This document shows positions 36,613 through 45,683 of a DNA stretch of 64,000 bases, piece by piece (within the stretch, counting starts at the first letter, position 1; every line of letters starts with the position of its first letter). The stretch comes from Bacillus weihaiensis. GTDB lineage: Bacteria > Bacillota > Bacilli > Bacillales > Bacillaceae. Location of the stretch: positions 1,834,501-1,898,500 of the forward strand of contig NZ_CP016020.1 of the NCBI RefSeq assembly GCF_001889165.1, in the 5' to 3' direction. Position numbers and translations under genes: made by a program. Under the pieces are notes generated by a model, which did not search any database, was not told the DNA's origin, and saw only the letters and a program-made list of their open reading frames with translations.

Positions 36613-36630
36613 CGAGAGGAAGAATATTGG

Positions 36631-37971
36631 ATGTTTTCTAAAGTGCTTATTGCAAATCGTGGTGAAATAGCGTGCAGAGTGATACGTACTTGTAAAAAAA
36701 TGGGCATAAATACAGTGGCAATTTATTCAGAAGCGGATCATGATGCTCCACATGTGAAACAGGCAGATGAAGCCTATCTTGTCGGTGGTCCTCGAGTAGC
36801 TGATAGCTATTTAAATGTCGATACCATCATGAGAATTGCCAAGGAAAGCAAAGTAGAAGCCGTTCATCCGGGGTACGGTCTCCTCTCAGAGAATGAACTG
36901 TTTGCTAGACGATGTGAACAAGAAGGACTTTCTTTTATTGGTCCGACACCGGACGTTATTTTAGCTATGGGGGACAAAATTGAAGCTCGAGGCTTGATGA
37001 TAAAAGCTGGGGTTCCAGTTGTGCCTGGAATTCTTCACGAACTAAAGAATGCGGATGAAGCGATCGAAGTTGCTGAAAAAATTGGATATCCTATCATGCT
37101 GAAAGCGTCGGCTGGTGGTGGAGGAATTGGCATGCAATTTGTAACTTCGAATGAAGAGATGAGAAAGGCATTTGAAGGGAATCAAAAACGGGCTCATTCC
37201 TTTTTTGGAAATGGAGCCATGTATATTGAAAAGTTTATTGAAAATCCGAGGCATATTGAGATTCAAATACTAGCCGATTCCTATGGGAATATTGTTCATC
37301 TTTGGGAGAGAGAATGTTCGATTCAAAGACGGAATCAGAAGGTGATTGAAGAAGCGCCATCTTTATTTCTAAATGATGAAACGCGGTTACAAATAGGGGA
37401 AACGGCAGTCAAAGCAGCTAAAAGCCTAGGATATCGGAATGCAGGAACGATTGAGTTTTTAGTTGACGCAAATCAACACTTTTATTTCTTAGAAATGAAC
37501 ACGAGAATACAAGTGGAGCATCCTGTCACAGAAGAAATCACAGGAATTGATATTGTCGAAGAGCAAATAAAAATAGCAGCTGGTATGTGCCTGTCTTTTT
37601 CTCAAAAAGAGGTGAAAAGAGAAGGTCATGCATTGGAAGTTCGTATTTATGCAGAAGACCCTGTTACATTTTATCCTTCACCAGGAAAGCTAACGTCATT
37701 GGTAATTCCAGATGGGGATGGAATAAGACATGAATTAGCTGTCCATCACTCATCAACTGTAACACCATACTATGATCCTTTAATTGCTAAATTAATTGTA
37801 AAGGGAAAGAACAGAGAAGAGGCCATTTCGAAAATGAAGGAAGCATTAGATCGCTATAAAATAACAGGAATCAAAACAAATATTCCGATGCTACAAAACG
37901 TTTTATTACACGAAAAGTTTAGAAAAGGGGAAACTACCACTTCATTTGTAAAAAACTATTTGCAGGAGTGA
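36631..37971 (+). CDS. yngH: Biotin carboxylase subunit
   Basis: The 446-residue ATP-grasp enzyme carboxylates biotin on the carrier protein. Features are the N-terminal FSKVLIANRGEIACRVIRTC, ATP-binding glycine loop KASAGGGGIGMQF, RHIEIQILAD, the active site EMNTRIQVEHPVTEEITGID and a C-terminal domain ending in TSFVKNYL. The glycine loop reads GGGGIGM where most family members have GGGGRGM. It contains no fused biotinyl domain, which agrees with the separate carrier gene at 32721. Confidence 0.92.
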   Translation: MFSKVLIANRGEIACRVIRTCKKMGINTVAIYSEADHDAPHVKQADEAYLVGGPRVADSYLNVDTIMRIAKESKVEAVHPGYGLLSENELFARRCEQEGLSFIGPTPDVILAMGDKIEARGLMIKAGVPVVPGILHELKNADEAIEVAEKIGYPIMLKASAGGGGIGMQFVTSNEEMRKAFEGNQKRAHSFFGNGAMYIEKFIENPRHIEIQILADSYGNIVHLWERECSIQRRNQKVIEEAPSLFLNDETRLQIGETAVKAAKSLGYRNAGTIEFLVDANQHFYFLEMNTRIQVEHPVTEEITGIDIVEEQIKIAAGMCLSFSQKEVKREGHALEVRIYAEDPVTFYPSPGKLTSLVIPDGDGIRHELAVHHSSTVTPYYDPLIAKLIVKGKNREEAISKMKEALDRYKITGIKTNIPMLQNVLLHEKFRKGETTTSFVKNYLQE

Positions 37972-37980
37972 GGTGCGAGA

Positions 37981-38760
37981 ATGAGTGAACTGGTAAAAGT
38001 GTCGATTGATGAAGGTATTGCTACATTCATACTTAATCGTCCGAAAGCGGCTAATTCTTTATCATTGGAGCTAGTAAGAGAATTTAGTGAAGGCTTAATG
38101 ATGTGTAGGAGAAATCAAGAGGTACGTTGTATTGTTTTAACGGGCGCAGGAGATAGAGTATTTTGTGCAGGAGCAGACTTAAAGGAACGGGCAAGTATGA
38201 ACGATCAACAGGTACAAGAAACAGTCGCTACTATTGGAGAAGCAGTATCTTTAGTCGAAAAAATACCTCAGCCAGTAATTGCGGCTATTAATGGAACGGC
38301 ACTTGGAGGTGGAATGGAACTCATTCTAGCTTGCGACATTCGGATCGCTAGTGAACAAGCACTGTTTGGATTACCTGAAACTTCGCTCGGGATTATTCCT
38401 GGTGCAGGTGGCACACAGCGATTGCCTAGATTAATAGGAAGTGGTCGTGCGAAAGAGCTTATCTATACAGGGCAAAAGATAACAGCACATGAAGCAAGAG
38501 AATATGGACTAGTAGAATATATTACACATCAGAATCAAGTACTAGAAAAAGCACATGAAATGGCTGCATGTATTTCTAGAAATGCTCCAATCGCTATTAG
38601 GCAGGCTAAGCGTGTAATCAATTGTGGTGTAGAGGTAGCATTAGAAGATGGGCTTGAACTAGAAAAAGAAGCATACCATTACACCATTCCGACTGATGAT
38701 AGAAAAGAAGGATTACTTGCATTTAAAGAAAAACGAAAACCTGTTTATAAAGGCAAATAA
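37981..38760 (+). CDS. yngF: Enoyl-CoA hydratase (probable methylglutaconyl-CoA hydratase)
   Basis: The 259-residue crotonase-fold enzyme has the oxyanion-hole segment VFCAGADLKERASM, the glycine-rich AAINGTALGGGMELILACDIRIA and the catalytic segment ETSLGIIPGAGGTQRLPRLIG. It should hydrate 3-methylglutaconyl-CoA to HMG-CoA, feeding the lyase at 32951. It is the last gene of the operon, 9 nt after the biotin carboxylase. Unlike B. subtilis, no AMP-forming acyl-CoA synthetase gene (yngI) is in this operon. Confidence 0.9.
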   Translation: MSELVKVSIDEGIATFILNRPKAANSLSLELVREFSEGLMMCRRNQEVRCIVLTGAGDRVFCAGADLKERASMNDQQVQETVATIGEAVSLVEKIPQPVIAAINGTALGGGMELILACDIRIASEQALFGLPETSLGIIPGAGGTQRLPRLIGSGRAKELIYTGQKITAHEAREYGLVEYITHQNQVLEKAHEMAACISRNAPIAIRQAKRVINCGVEVALEDGLELEKEAYHYTIPTDDRKEGLLAFKEKRKPVYKGK

Positions 38761-38787
38761 ACAGGTAAATGAATAAATTAGCAATTG

Positions 38788-38914
38788 AGAGGCTGGGACA
38801 AAACAAAGAGCCAGGCACCCTCCGATACAATCTATTGTGTGCACTAGATAAATAAGTGCGTACATATAGTCGTTACGATAAGGCGCCAGGCACTTCTGTC
38901 CCATCCTCTTTTTT
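38788..38914 (-). repeat. Inverted-repeat element R1, copy C
   Basis: Reverse orientation copy between the convergent yngF and a small membrane gene. It runs from AGAGGCTGGGACAAAACAAAG to TTCTGTCCCATCCTCTTTTTT; one arm has a base change (CCCATCC instead of CCCAGCC). It can fold into a long hairpin with a T run on each side. Confidence 0.9.
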
Positions 38915-38967
38915 ATCTGTGGCATATTTTCTTCAAACTGCGTAATAAAAAGAAGTATTTCCCATTA

Positions 38968-39162
38968 TTAATTCGATGCTTCTGAACGTAGAAGAAACTT
39001 TTCAAGCAATGAAATTAGAGAGACTGTAACACATACCACAAGTAATCCAGTTATTAACGAAGATGTATTTAACCCGTAATGAGCGAAAGCGGATGTTAGG
39101 AGATAACTTACAACGAAACTGAGTAGTAAAACAAACACGTAAATACCGATTTTCTTTTCCAT
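38968..39162 (-). CDS. Small two-helix membrane protein
   Basis: The 64-residue protein has two membrane helices (IGIYVFVLLLSFVVSYLLTS and SSLITGLLVVCVTVSLISLL) and a short basic tail. GGAGG lies 8 nt before ATG 39162 on the reverse strand, which supports it as a gene. I do not recognise a family. It is monocistronic and convergent with the leucine operon. Confidence 0.65.
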   Translation of the reverse strand: MEKKIGIYVFVLLLSFVVSYLLTSAFAHYGLNTSSLITGLLVVCVTVSLISLLEKFLLRSEASN

Positions 39163-39868
39163 TAATTTCACCTCCGTCTATATACGTTTATAAATAGAAC
39201 AAAGTTTCAAAAAACTATAATTAAAAATATCTTTCCCTCGTTCATCCTTCAATACACTATTGTACAAGATACCCTATTTTTTTGATTCACAGTATGAGTC
39301 TAAACTTATATTCACTATTTCTGTTTTAGAGCCCATTAGAAGATGTCTAAGTTCTTTTTCTATGTTTAGTTTCAATTCTTTAAACTTTTATTACTTTTAA
39401 TTTATTCAACACTATTATTATACAGAAGTGAATTTCTTGGTAAGTTAGAAAGAATGAGATACACTTTCAGTTGAATACAACTGGAGTCACTTGCAGAAAA
39501 TGGTACAATAAAGTAAACCAATAAGGGGTATCACCTTAATTCAACAGTCGATAGAAAATAAATAACATGTGAAAACATAAAGTAACCTGCTCTTCAAATC
39601 AATACCCCCATTAGGTTGTGAATGGTTATTTTGAAGGAAACCTACGTAATGAGTTTCACTACATTAATTGGAAGTCAATACTGTTTTTGGTACTTCTAAT
39701 GATGAGCTTACAGCATTTGTTCAAGAGTCAGCAGCCTGATTTAATCAGAATACATAGCAAGGTTTTCATAATAACAAGAGCTTTTACAGGTACAGAACAA
39801 GCGAGAGAGCGTTATGAAGAGTCAAAAAATACGTATACTAAAAGAAAGTACTTATTAGGAGGGTTCGA
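39163..39868. other. Intergenic region upstream of pepF
   Basis: This 700-nt stretch is very AT-rich and shows no gene I can support. A frame from about 39618 to 39872 stays open but has a weak start without ribosome site and no recognisable content. The pepF ribosome site AGGAGGG lies at its end. Confidence 0.45.
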
Positions 39869-41662
39869 ATGAAATATTATAAAAGTCGAGAAGACGTACC
39901 TACACATGAAAAATGGAACTTAGAAGACTTATATAGTTCTCATGAGCAATGGGAAAATGACGTTCAAGCTGTAGAAGAAAAAGCCACGTTGTTAAAAGAA
40001 TTTGATCAAAAAATATCAAATGGTGAAACACTATACCAATTTTTAAATATGCAAGAAGAGCTATCGTTTACATTTAATCAACTCTATGCCTTTGCCATGC
40101 TTAAGGGGGATGAGGATACGCGTGAAACAAAGTCACAGGCCTTACTTGACCGCGCGAAACAAGTAAGTGTGAAAGTAAGCTCGGCCACTTCTTTCTTTAT
40201 GCCATATCTTTTAAGTTTAACAGAGGAAACCCTAAAGGAATACATAAGCGAAGAACCGAGGTTAGCGTATTTCGAACAAGATCTATTTGATTCCTTTCGC
40301 TACAAAAATCATGTGCTGAGTAAGGAACAGGAACAAGTTATATCTCAGCTAGGAGAGGCTTTATCAGCGCCTGCAAACACCTTCGGAATGATCAATAATG
40401 CAGATATTAAATTCGGTGACATTACGAATGAAGATGGAGAAAAGGTTGAGTTAACAAGAGGAATGTATGCAAAAATAATGGAGGGTGAAGACAGAGATAA
40501 GAGAAAAGAAGCGTATAAAGCATATTATATGCCATATGTACAAATGAAAAATTCAATTGCTTCTACCTTATCAGCAAGTATAAAGAATAATGTAACTCTT
40601 GCTAAACTAAGACAGTATCCATCTGCGTTAGAAAAGGGGTTATTTGGAGATTTTGTTCCAAAAGAAGTATATGAGAAATTAATTTCAACAACTAAGTTAA
40701 ACCTCCCTGTTCTCCATTCTTATACTAAAATTCGAAAGGACATATTAGACGTCGAGGAATTAAGACAATATGACCTTAGTGTTCCATTAGTAAAAGGGGT
40801 AAAGAAAGAAATTACCTATGATGAAGCTTATGACATCATGTTAAAAGCATTAGCTCCGCTAGGCGAGGAGTATTTACAAACATTAAAAGAATTTAAGGAG
40901 TCAAGATATATTGATGTAAGGGAAACTCCTGGAAAACGATCTGGAGCATATAATCTCGGGGTTTACGGTGTGCATCCATATATCTTATTAAATCATCAAG
41001 ATGACCTTAATAGCTTATTTACCCTTGTTCATGAATGTGGGCATGGAGTTCATAGTAAGCTCAGCTCCTTACATCAGCCGCAGATTACTGCGCGGTACAG
41101 TATTTTCGTAGCTGAGGTAGCGTCCACTGTTAACGAAATCTTACTCATTAACTATTTACTAAATCATGAGAAGGATCTTCATGTACGAAAGTATTTACTT
41201 AATCATTTTATTGATCAATTTAAAGGGACTTTTTTTACACAAGTCATGTTTGCTGAATTTGAATGGAAAACACATGAAAAAGCTGAAAAAGGTGAAGCGT
41301 TAAATGCTGATGTGTTTAATACCATCTATGAAAGCTTATTTAGAGAATATTATGGCCCGGAGCTTGTTTTTGATGAAGAGGTTAAATATGGATGGAGTCG
41401 AATTCCACATTTTTATCGACCTTTTTATGTGTATAAATATGCTACTGGCTTTGCCTCGGCTATTTCTATTGCAACAAGAATTTTAGATGGAGATCAAGAT
41501 ACGCTTAAGAATTACCTACATTTCCTCTCAAGTGGCAGTGTTGATTATCCACTTGAATTATTGAAAAAGACAGGTGTAGACTTAACAACACCTGAACCCA
41601 TTGAGAGTTCACTTAAAAAGTTTAAAGAATTGGTCGAAGAATTTTCGTCATTAGGAGAGTAG
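39869..41662 (+). CDS. pepF: Oligoendopeptidase F (M3 family)
   Basis: The 597-residue zinc peptidase cleaves short peptides in the cytoplasm. The zinc site is HECGHGVHSKLS near residue 388, with the third ligand Glu in FVAEVASTVNEILL about 25 residues later. The N-terminal domain is helical (WNLEDLYSSHEQWENDV) and the C-terminal end has SRIPHFYRPFYVYKYATGFA, all as in PepF. Length is typical. The start follows AGGAGGGTTCG. It is monocistronic. Confidence 0.96.
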   Translation: MKYYKSREDVPTHEKWNLEDLYSSHEQWENDVQAVEEKATLLKEFDQKISNGETLYQFLNMQEELSFTFNQLYAFAMLKGDEDTRETKSQALLDRAKQVSVKVSSATSFFMPYLLSLTEETLKEYISEEPRLAYFEQDLFDSFRYKNHVLSKEQEQVISQLGEALSAPANTFGMINNADIKFGDITNEDGEKVELTRGMYAKIMEGEDRDKRKEAYKAYYMPYVQMKNSIASTLSASIKNNVTLAKLRQYPSALEKGLFGDFVPKEVYEKLISTTKLNLPVLHSYTKIRKDILDVEELRQYDLSVPLVKGVKKEITYDEAYDIMLKALAPLGEEYLQTLKEFKESRYIDVRETPGKRSGAYNLGVYGVHPYILLNHQDDLNSLFTLVHECGHGVHSKLSSLHQPQITARYSIFVAEVASTVNEILLINYLLNHEKDLHVRKYLLNHFIDQFKGTFFTQVMFAEFEWKTHEKAEKGEALNADVFNTIYESLFREYYGPELVFDEEVKYGWSRIPHFYRPFYVYKYATGFASAISIATRILDGDQDTLKNYLHFLSSGSVDYPLELLKKTGVDLTTPEPIESSLKKFKELVEEFSSLGE

Positions 41663-41944
41663 TCAATTATTTTATTATTTGAATGAATTACCTAAATTGA
41701 ATACGTAGAGTCTCAGAGCTCTCAAGACGCAAAAAAGGTGACCTTTCCAGCAAGTAAGCCTGTTTAATCTACAAGAAGGATATGATTTAGGACCTACCCA
41801 ACGTGTTGTAGCTATGTTTTCAACTTTTTGGTAGATCGTATCATTGCCATGTTATTTCAGCCATAAGCTGATTAAATTCCTTTTCTAAGAGAGTGTTGGC
41901 TTATAAATATTTTTTGAACGAAATGACTAAAGATTGAATGGTAG

Positions 41945-42165
41945 AAAAGTGCGAGACTCCTGGGGGAGGAGAGGGATAAGTGTGATCCAAACGGCGGTTG
42001 CGCCGAGGAAGGCTCCCCGCTCGCCCCTCAGAAAGCAAGCAACTGGTGCGAAATTAAACCAGACCGGATACTTGATAAATAGCCAAAATGTAAATGGTAT
42101 CTAAATTCTGTAGGTCTTTGTTCTTTAAAATAAGCATGTATAAAGTTGATTTATTAGTTTAAGGT
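41945..42165 (+). repeat. GC-rich repeat R2, copy 2
   Basis: GCGAGACTCCTGGGGGAGG, GCGCCGAGGAAGGCTCCC, AAAGCAAGCAACTGGTGCG, then ACTTGATAAATAGCCA and GGTATCTAAATTCTG follow in the same order as at 11283-11500. The stretch between pepF and this repeat (41663-41944) shows only degenerate sequence. Confidence 0.7.
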
Positions 42166-42174
42166 ACTAACTTA

Positions 42175-42232
42175 AAAAACCCAAACTAAGATGGACTCTT
42201 CTATTGAGTAACACATCCAAGTTTGGGTTTTT
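42175..42232. terminator. Bidirectional terminator
   Basis: AAAAACCCAAACT and AGTTTGGGTTTTT pair perfectly at the base, with GATG/CATC further in. Poly-A and poly-T lie on each side, serving the convergent pepF and RpiR-type genes. Confidence 0.8.
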
Positions 42233-42349
42233 ATATTACGTAGTAAACGCTAACTTGCAGCGAATGTAGGAAATCGCTTATCCAGCATAGTTACATTAAG
42301 GCAAGCGGCCTAGAGCTTTATTTCTAGAAATTAGAAGTGATTCTACTTA

Positions 42350-43204
42350 TCAAATTCTTTTCACTAATATTGCTTCGCGCATTTTTTTTAATGCTTCTTT
42401 CCCTTCATTTCCGAGCTTCATTAACACATTCACATACAAGACATCGATAATACTTAGCTGGGCAATTCGTGAAGATAACGCTTCTGATCGATAGTCTGTT
42501 TCCTCTGAAACGGTATAAAGAGGGATATGGACAGCACCACTTAAAGGTGATTTAGCATAATTAGTAATCGCAATCATCTTTGCACCGGTCTCTTTCACAA
42601 CATTTAGAATATGGAGAATATCCTTTGAAGAACCAGAATGCGAGATAAGAATGGCACAATCTTTTTCTGTCATTTGTGAAGCAGCCATGAGCTGAAAATG
42701 TGTATCAATCGTTGCTTGCACCTTTAATCCAGTTCGGACAAATTTGTGATAAGCATCAAGAGCAATAATACTAGATCCACCGCTTCCAAAAAACTGAATT
42801 GATTGAGCTGATAGAATACTTTCGACTGCCAGCTGGATTTGCTCTTCGCTTATAATACTCAACGTGTCATCAAGCGTTTTCATATTGGAACGAAAAACTT
42901 TGGACGCAATTGTTTCCATTGTATCACCCTCAGATACTTTTTCATGAATATCCTGAAGGGGAGAAACAACCTCTGTTGCAAGTGCGATTTTCATTGCTTG
43001 ATATCCTTTATAGCCAAGTCGTTTGCAGAAGCGAAAAACCGTCGAATCAGCTACTTCAAGGTCTTCTGCTAGCTGGTTTATTGAAGAATGAATAATTTTA
43101 TTCGGATATTTCAACATATAATCCGCAATTTTTCTCTCTGTAATACTAAACTTCGGATAAAGCTTACGTATCGTGACTAAACAAGGCTCCTGGGTCTTTT
43201 TCAT
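42350..43204 (-). CDS. MurR/RpiR-family transcriptional regulator of gluconate genes
   Basis: The 284-residue regulator has an N-terminal HTH_6 domain (SITERKIADYMLKYPNKIIHSSINQLAEDLEVADSTVFRFCKRLGYKGYQ region) and a C-terminal SIS sugar-phosphate-binding domain (IQFFGSGGSSIIALDAYHKF; AILISHSGSSKDILHILN). It probably senses 6-phosphogluconate or a related phosphate and controls the divergent gnd-gntP-gntK operon; in B. subtilis that job is done by the unrelated GntR. I choose the ATG at 43204, 8 nt after AGGAG. Confidence 0.88.
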   Translation of the reverse strand: MKKTQEPCLVTIRKLYPKFSITERKIADYMLKYPNKIIHSSINQLAEDLEVADSTVFRFCKRLGYKGYQAMKIALATEVVSPLQDIHEKVSEGDTMETIASKVFRSNMKTLDDTLSIISEEQIQLAVESILSAQSIQFFGSGGSSIIALDAYHKFVRTGLKVQATIDTHFQLMAASQMTEKDCAILISHSGSSKDILHILNVVKETGAKMIAITNYAKSPLSGAVHIPLYTVSEETDYRSEALSSRIAQLSIIDVLYVNVLMKLGNEGKEALKKMREAILVKRI

Positions 43205-43255
43205 ATACATCTCTCCTGATAGGGCTTTCTTTTATTATACTAAAAAGATCAAAAA

Positions 43256-43331
43256 GAAAAAATATTTTTCTGGAATCGCTTGCAAAAAGAAATTTTTTTC
43301 TTATAATGAAACTATCAAGAAAATTTATTTC
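43256..43331 (+). promoter_or_regulatory. Gluconate operon control region: promoter, cre site, three dyads
   Basis: TTGCAA (43280-43285) and TATAAT (43302-43307) form a promoter with a 16-nt spacer. TGGAATCGCTTGCA (43271-43284) fits the loose cre pattern TGNAANCGNWNNCA and overlaps the -35 box. Three dyads of GAAA...TTTC type lie at 43256-43270, 43289-43300 and 43319-43331, likely sites for the RpiR-type regulator. So both catabolite and inducer control are expected. Confidence 0.65.
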
Positions 43332-43354
43332 GTAACGAGAAAAGGATGATATGT

Positions 43355-44257
43355 ATGCAAATTGGAATGATAGGGTTAGGGAAAATGGGATATCAGCTAT
43401 CTCTTAATCTTTCAAATAAAGGATATGAAGTTGTAGCAAATGATGTAAATCTAGATGCTATGAAAAAAATTTCCGAAGATGGTGTGCAAATAGCAGAAAC
43501 AATTGAAGCTCTTGTTAGTAAACTAGCAAATCCTCGTAAAGTTTGGATGATGGTACCAGCGGGTGAAGCGACTGAACAAGTCTTTCAAAAATTGCTTCCA
43601 TTGTTAGAAGAAGGAGATTATATCATTGATGGAGGAAATGCCCACTATAAGGATTCTTTAAGAAGAAATGAAGAATGTGAAGCAAAGGGGATTTATTTCT
43701 TTGACTGTGGAACTAGCGGTGGTGTAGATGGTGCTCGAAATGGAGCTTGCACAATGGTGGGTGGAAATAAAGACGCATTCATTGAGATTGAGCCAATTTT
43801 TAAAGATATTACTGTTGAAAACGGTTACCTTTATTCTGGGAAAGCTGGAAGTGGTCACTTTTTAAAAATGGTTCATAACGGTATTGAGTATGGAATGATG
43901 CAAGCAATTGGAGAAGGATTTGATCTTCTTGAAAAAAGTCCGTTCGACTACGATTATGAAAAGGTTGCTAAAGTTTGGAATAATGGATCTGTTATTCGTT
44001 CTTGGTTAATGGAGTTGACGGAAAATGCCTTTTCTAAAGACCAAAAGCTAGAGAGTATAAAAGGAATCATGCACTCATCAGGTGAAGGAAAATGGACGGT
44101 AGAAACAGCTCTCGATCTTCAAACAGCGGCACCTGTTATTACGATGGCGTTAATGATGCGTTACCGCTCATTAGAAGAGGACACGTTTACTGGAAAAGTT
44201 GTAGCAGCTCTTCGTAATGAATTTGGCGGTCATGCGGTTGAAAGGAAAGAAGGATAA
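43355..44257 (+). CDS. gnd: 6-phosphogluconate dehydrogenase, decarboxylating (short type)
   Basis: The 300-residue enzyme has the N-terminal nucleotide fold MQIGMIGLGKMGYQLSLNL, substrate-binding IIDGGNAHYKDSLRR, CGTSGGVDGARNGACTMVGG and the catalytic Lys/His segment GSGHFLKMVHNGIEYGMMQ. It is the short (about 300 residue) form rather than the 470-residue GntZ type; short forms are often NAD-linked. It converts 6-phosphogluconate to ribulose-5-phosphate, CO2 and NAD(P)H. The ATG at 43355 has AAAGGAT upstream; first gene of the gluconate operon. Confidence 0.94.
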   Translation: MQIGMIGLGKMGYQLSLNLSNKGYEVVANDVNLDAMKKISEDGVQIAETIEALVSKLANPRKVWMMVPAGEATEQVFQKLLPLLEEGDYIIDGGNAHYKDSLRRNEECEAKGIYFFDCGTSGGVDGARNGACTMVGGNKDAFIEIEPIFKDITVENGYLYSGKAGSGHFLKMVHNGIEYGMMQAIGEGFDLLEKSPFDYDYEKVAKVWNNGSVIRSWLMELTENAFSKDQKLESIKGIMHSSGEGKWTVETALDLQTAAPVITMALMMRYRSLEEDTFTGKVVAALRNEFGGHAVERKEG

Positions 44258-44281
44258 CAATAAGGAAAGGTAGTGAACTAC

Positions 44282-45625
44282 ATGTCAGATCAAATGTTAA
44301 TATTAGTCGCATTAGCTGGAATTTTTCTTTTATTATTTTTAGTGATACGTACAAAGCTTCACGCATTTGTCGCTTTATTATTAGTAAGTTTAATTGTTGG
44401 GATTCTAGCAGGAATGCCGTTAAATGAAGTTGTCACCTCGATGCAAAATGGTATGGGAGGAACCCTTGGCTTCGTAGCTGTAGTCGTTGGTTTAGGTGCG
44501 ATGTTCGGTCAGATGCTAGAAGTATCTGGTGGAGCAGAACGATTAGCGCAAACGCTTGTAAAAAAATTCGGTGAAGATAAATCACAATGGGCTCTTGGTT
44601 TAACAGGTTTCTTAGTAGCCATCCCAGTTTTCTTTGATGTAGGGTTTATTATTCTTGTTCCAATTGTTTATGGATTAGCAAAGAAAACAGGAAAGTCACT
44701 TTTATATTATGGGATTCCATTGTTGGCTGGATTAGCTGTTACACATAGTTTTATTCCTCCAACACCAGGACCAATTGCTGTAGCTGATTTAATTGGGGCT
44801 GAGCTTGGTTGGGTGATTTTATTCGGAGCGATTGCAGGGGTACCAGCTATGATTCTTGCAGGGCCGCTATTTGCAACATTCATATCGAAAAAGTTACATG
44901 TTGTCGTTCCGGATTATATGAACCTCGAGGAAATTGAATATGATAAAGATTTACCTAGCTTTAAATTGATTGCGTCTCTTATCATGGTTCCTTTAGTGTT
45001 AATTTTACTGAATACGGTTTCAGGTGTTCTATTAGAAGAAGGAGATATCGTTCGTGAGATTTTAACGTTTTTAGGACATCCATTCGTCGCGTTAACGATT
45101 GCAACAATTTTAACATTTGTTTTACTTGGAACAAGACGTGGATATTCTCGTCAAGAAGTTCAAGACATTGCAACGAAAGCATTAGAGCCTGCTGGTATCA
45201 TTATTTTAGTAACAGGTGCTGGTGGTGTGTTTAAGCAAATCTTAATTGATTCTGGTGTAGGTCAAGTGTTAGGGGATATGATGGCAGGATCATCTTTACC
45301 TCCAATTTTATTAGCCTTCCTGATTGCTGCAGTTGTTCGTGTAGCTCAAGGTTCTGCTACTGTTTCAATGGTTACTGCAGCTGGCTTAATGGCACCGCTT
45401 ATTTCAATTCTAGGCCTTGAAGGTCCTGTCCTTGGATTAATTGTTATTGCGATTGCATCTGGAGCGACAGTTCTTTCACACGTGAATGACTCTGGCTTCT
45501 GGCTAGTTGGACGCTATTTTGGTTTAAGTGTTAAAGACACATTAAAAACATGGACTGTAATGGAAACAATTATCGGATTAGTTGGTGTGAGTGTCGCCCT
45601 TATTTTAGGTCTATTCATTTCATAA
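44282..45625 (+). CDS. gntP: Gluconate permease GntP
   Basis: This integral membrane carrier of the GntP family has about 12 to 14 helices. Typical segments are HAFVALLLVSLIVGILAGMP, NGMGGTLGFVAVVVGLGAMFGQMLE, PVFFDVGFIILVPIVYGLAK and the late HVNDSGFWLVGRYFGLSVKDTLKTW. It imports gluconate with protons. The start could be GTG 44273 or ATG 44282; both follow GGAAAGG and differ by three residues. It lies between gnd and gntK in one operon. Confidence 0.93.
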   Translation: MSDQMLILVALAGIFLLLFLVIRTKLHAFVALLLVSLIVGILAGMPLNEVVTSMQNGMGGTLGFVAVVVGLGAMFGQMLEVSGGAERLAQTLVKKFGEDKSQWALGLTGFLVAIPVFFDVGFIILVPIVYGLAKKTGKSLLYYGIPLLAGLAVTHSFIPPTPGPIAVADLIGAELGWVILFGAIAGVPAMILAGPLFATFISKKLHVVVPDYMNLEEIEYDKDLPSFKLIASLIMVPLVLILLNTVSGVLLEEGDIVREILTFLGHPFVALTIATILTFVLLGTRRGYSRQEVQDIATKALEPAGIIILVTGAGGVFKQILIDSGVGQVLGDMMAGSSLPPILLAFLIAAVVRVAQGSATVSMVTAAGLMAPLISILGLEGPVLGLIVIAIASGATVLSHVNDSGFWLVGRYFGLSVKDTLKTWTVMETIIGLVGVSVALILGLFIS

Positions 45626-45630
45626 ACGAG

Positions 45631-45662
45631 GAAAAGGGGAAGCCGTTTGGTTCTCCCTTTTC
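45631..45662 (+). terminator. Hairpin between gntP and gntK
   Basis: GAAAAGGG and CCCTTTTC pair, with GAA/TTC above a one-base bulge, followed by a short T run. It probably attenuates read-through or stabilises the upstream message rather than stopping it fully, as gntK follows closely. Confidence 0.45.
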
Positions 45663-45683
45663 TTTCATTAGAGGAGGATAACA

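Noticed and set aside
38713-38925. 70-residue minus-strand frame across the end of yngF
   Set aside because: It is mostly R1 copy C translated and overlaps a conserved enzyme gene.
39618-39872. 84-residue frame just before pepF
   Set aside because: No ribosome site, no recognisable content, and it runs into the pepF start; more likely chance.
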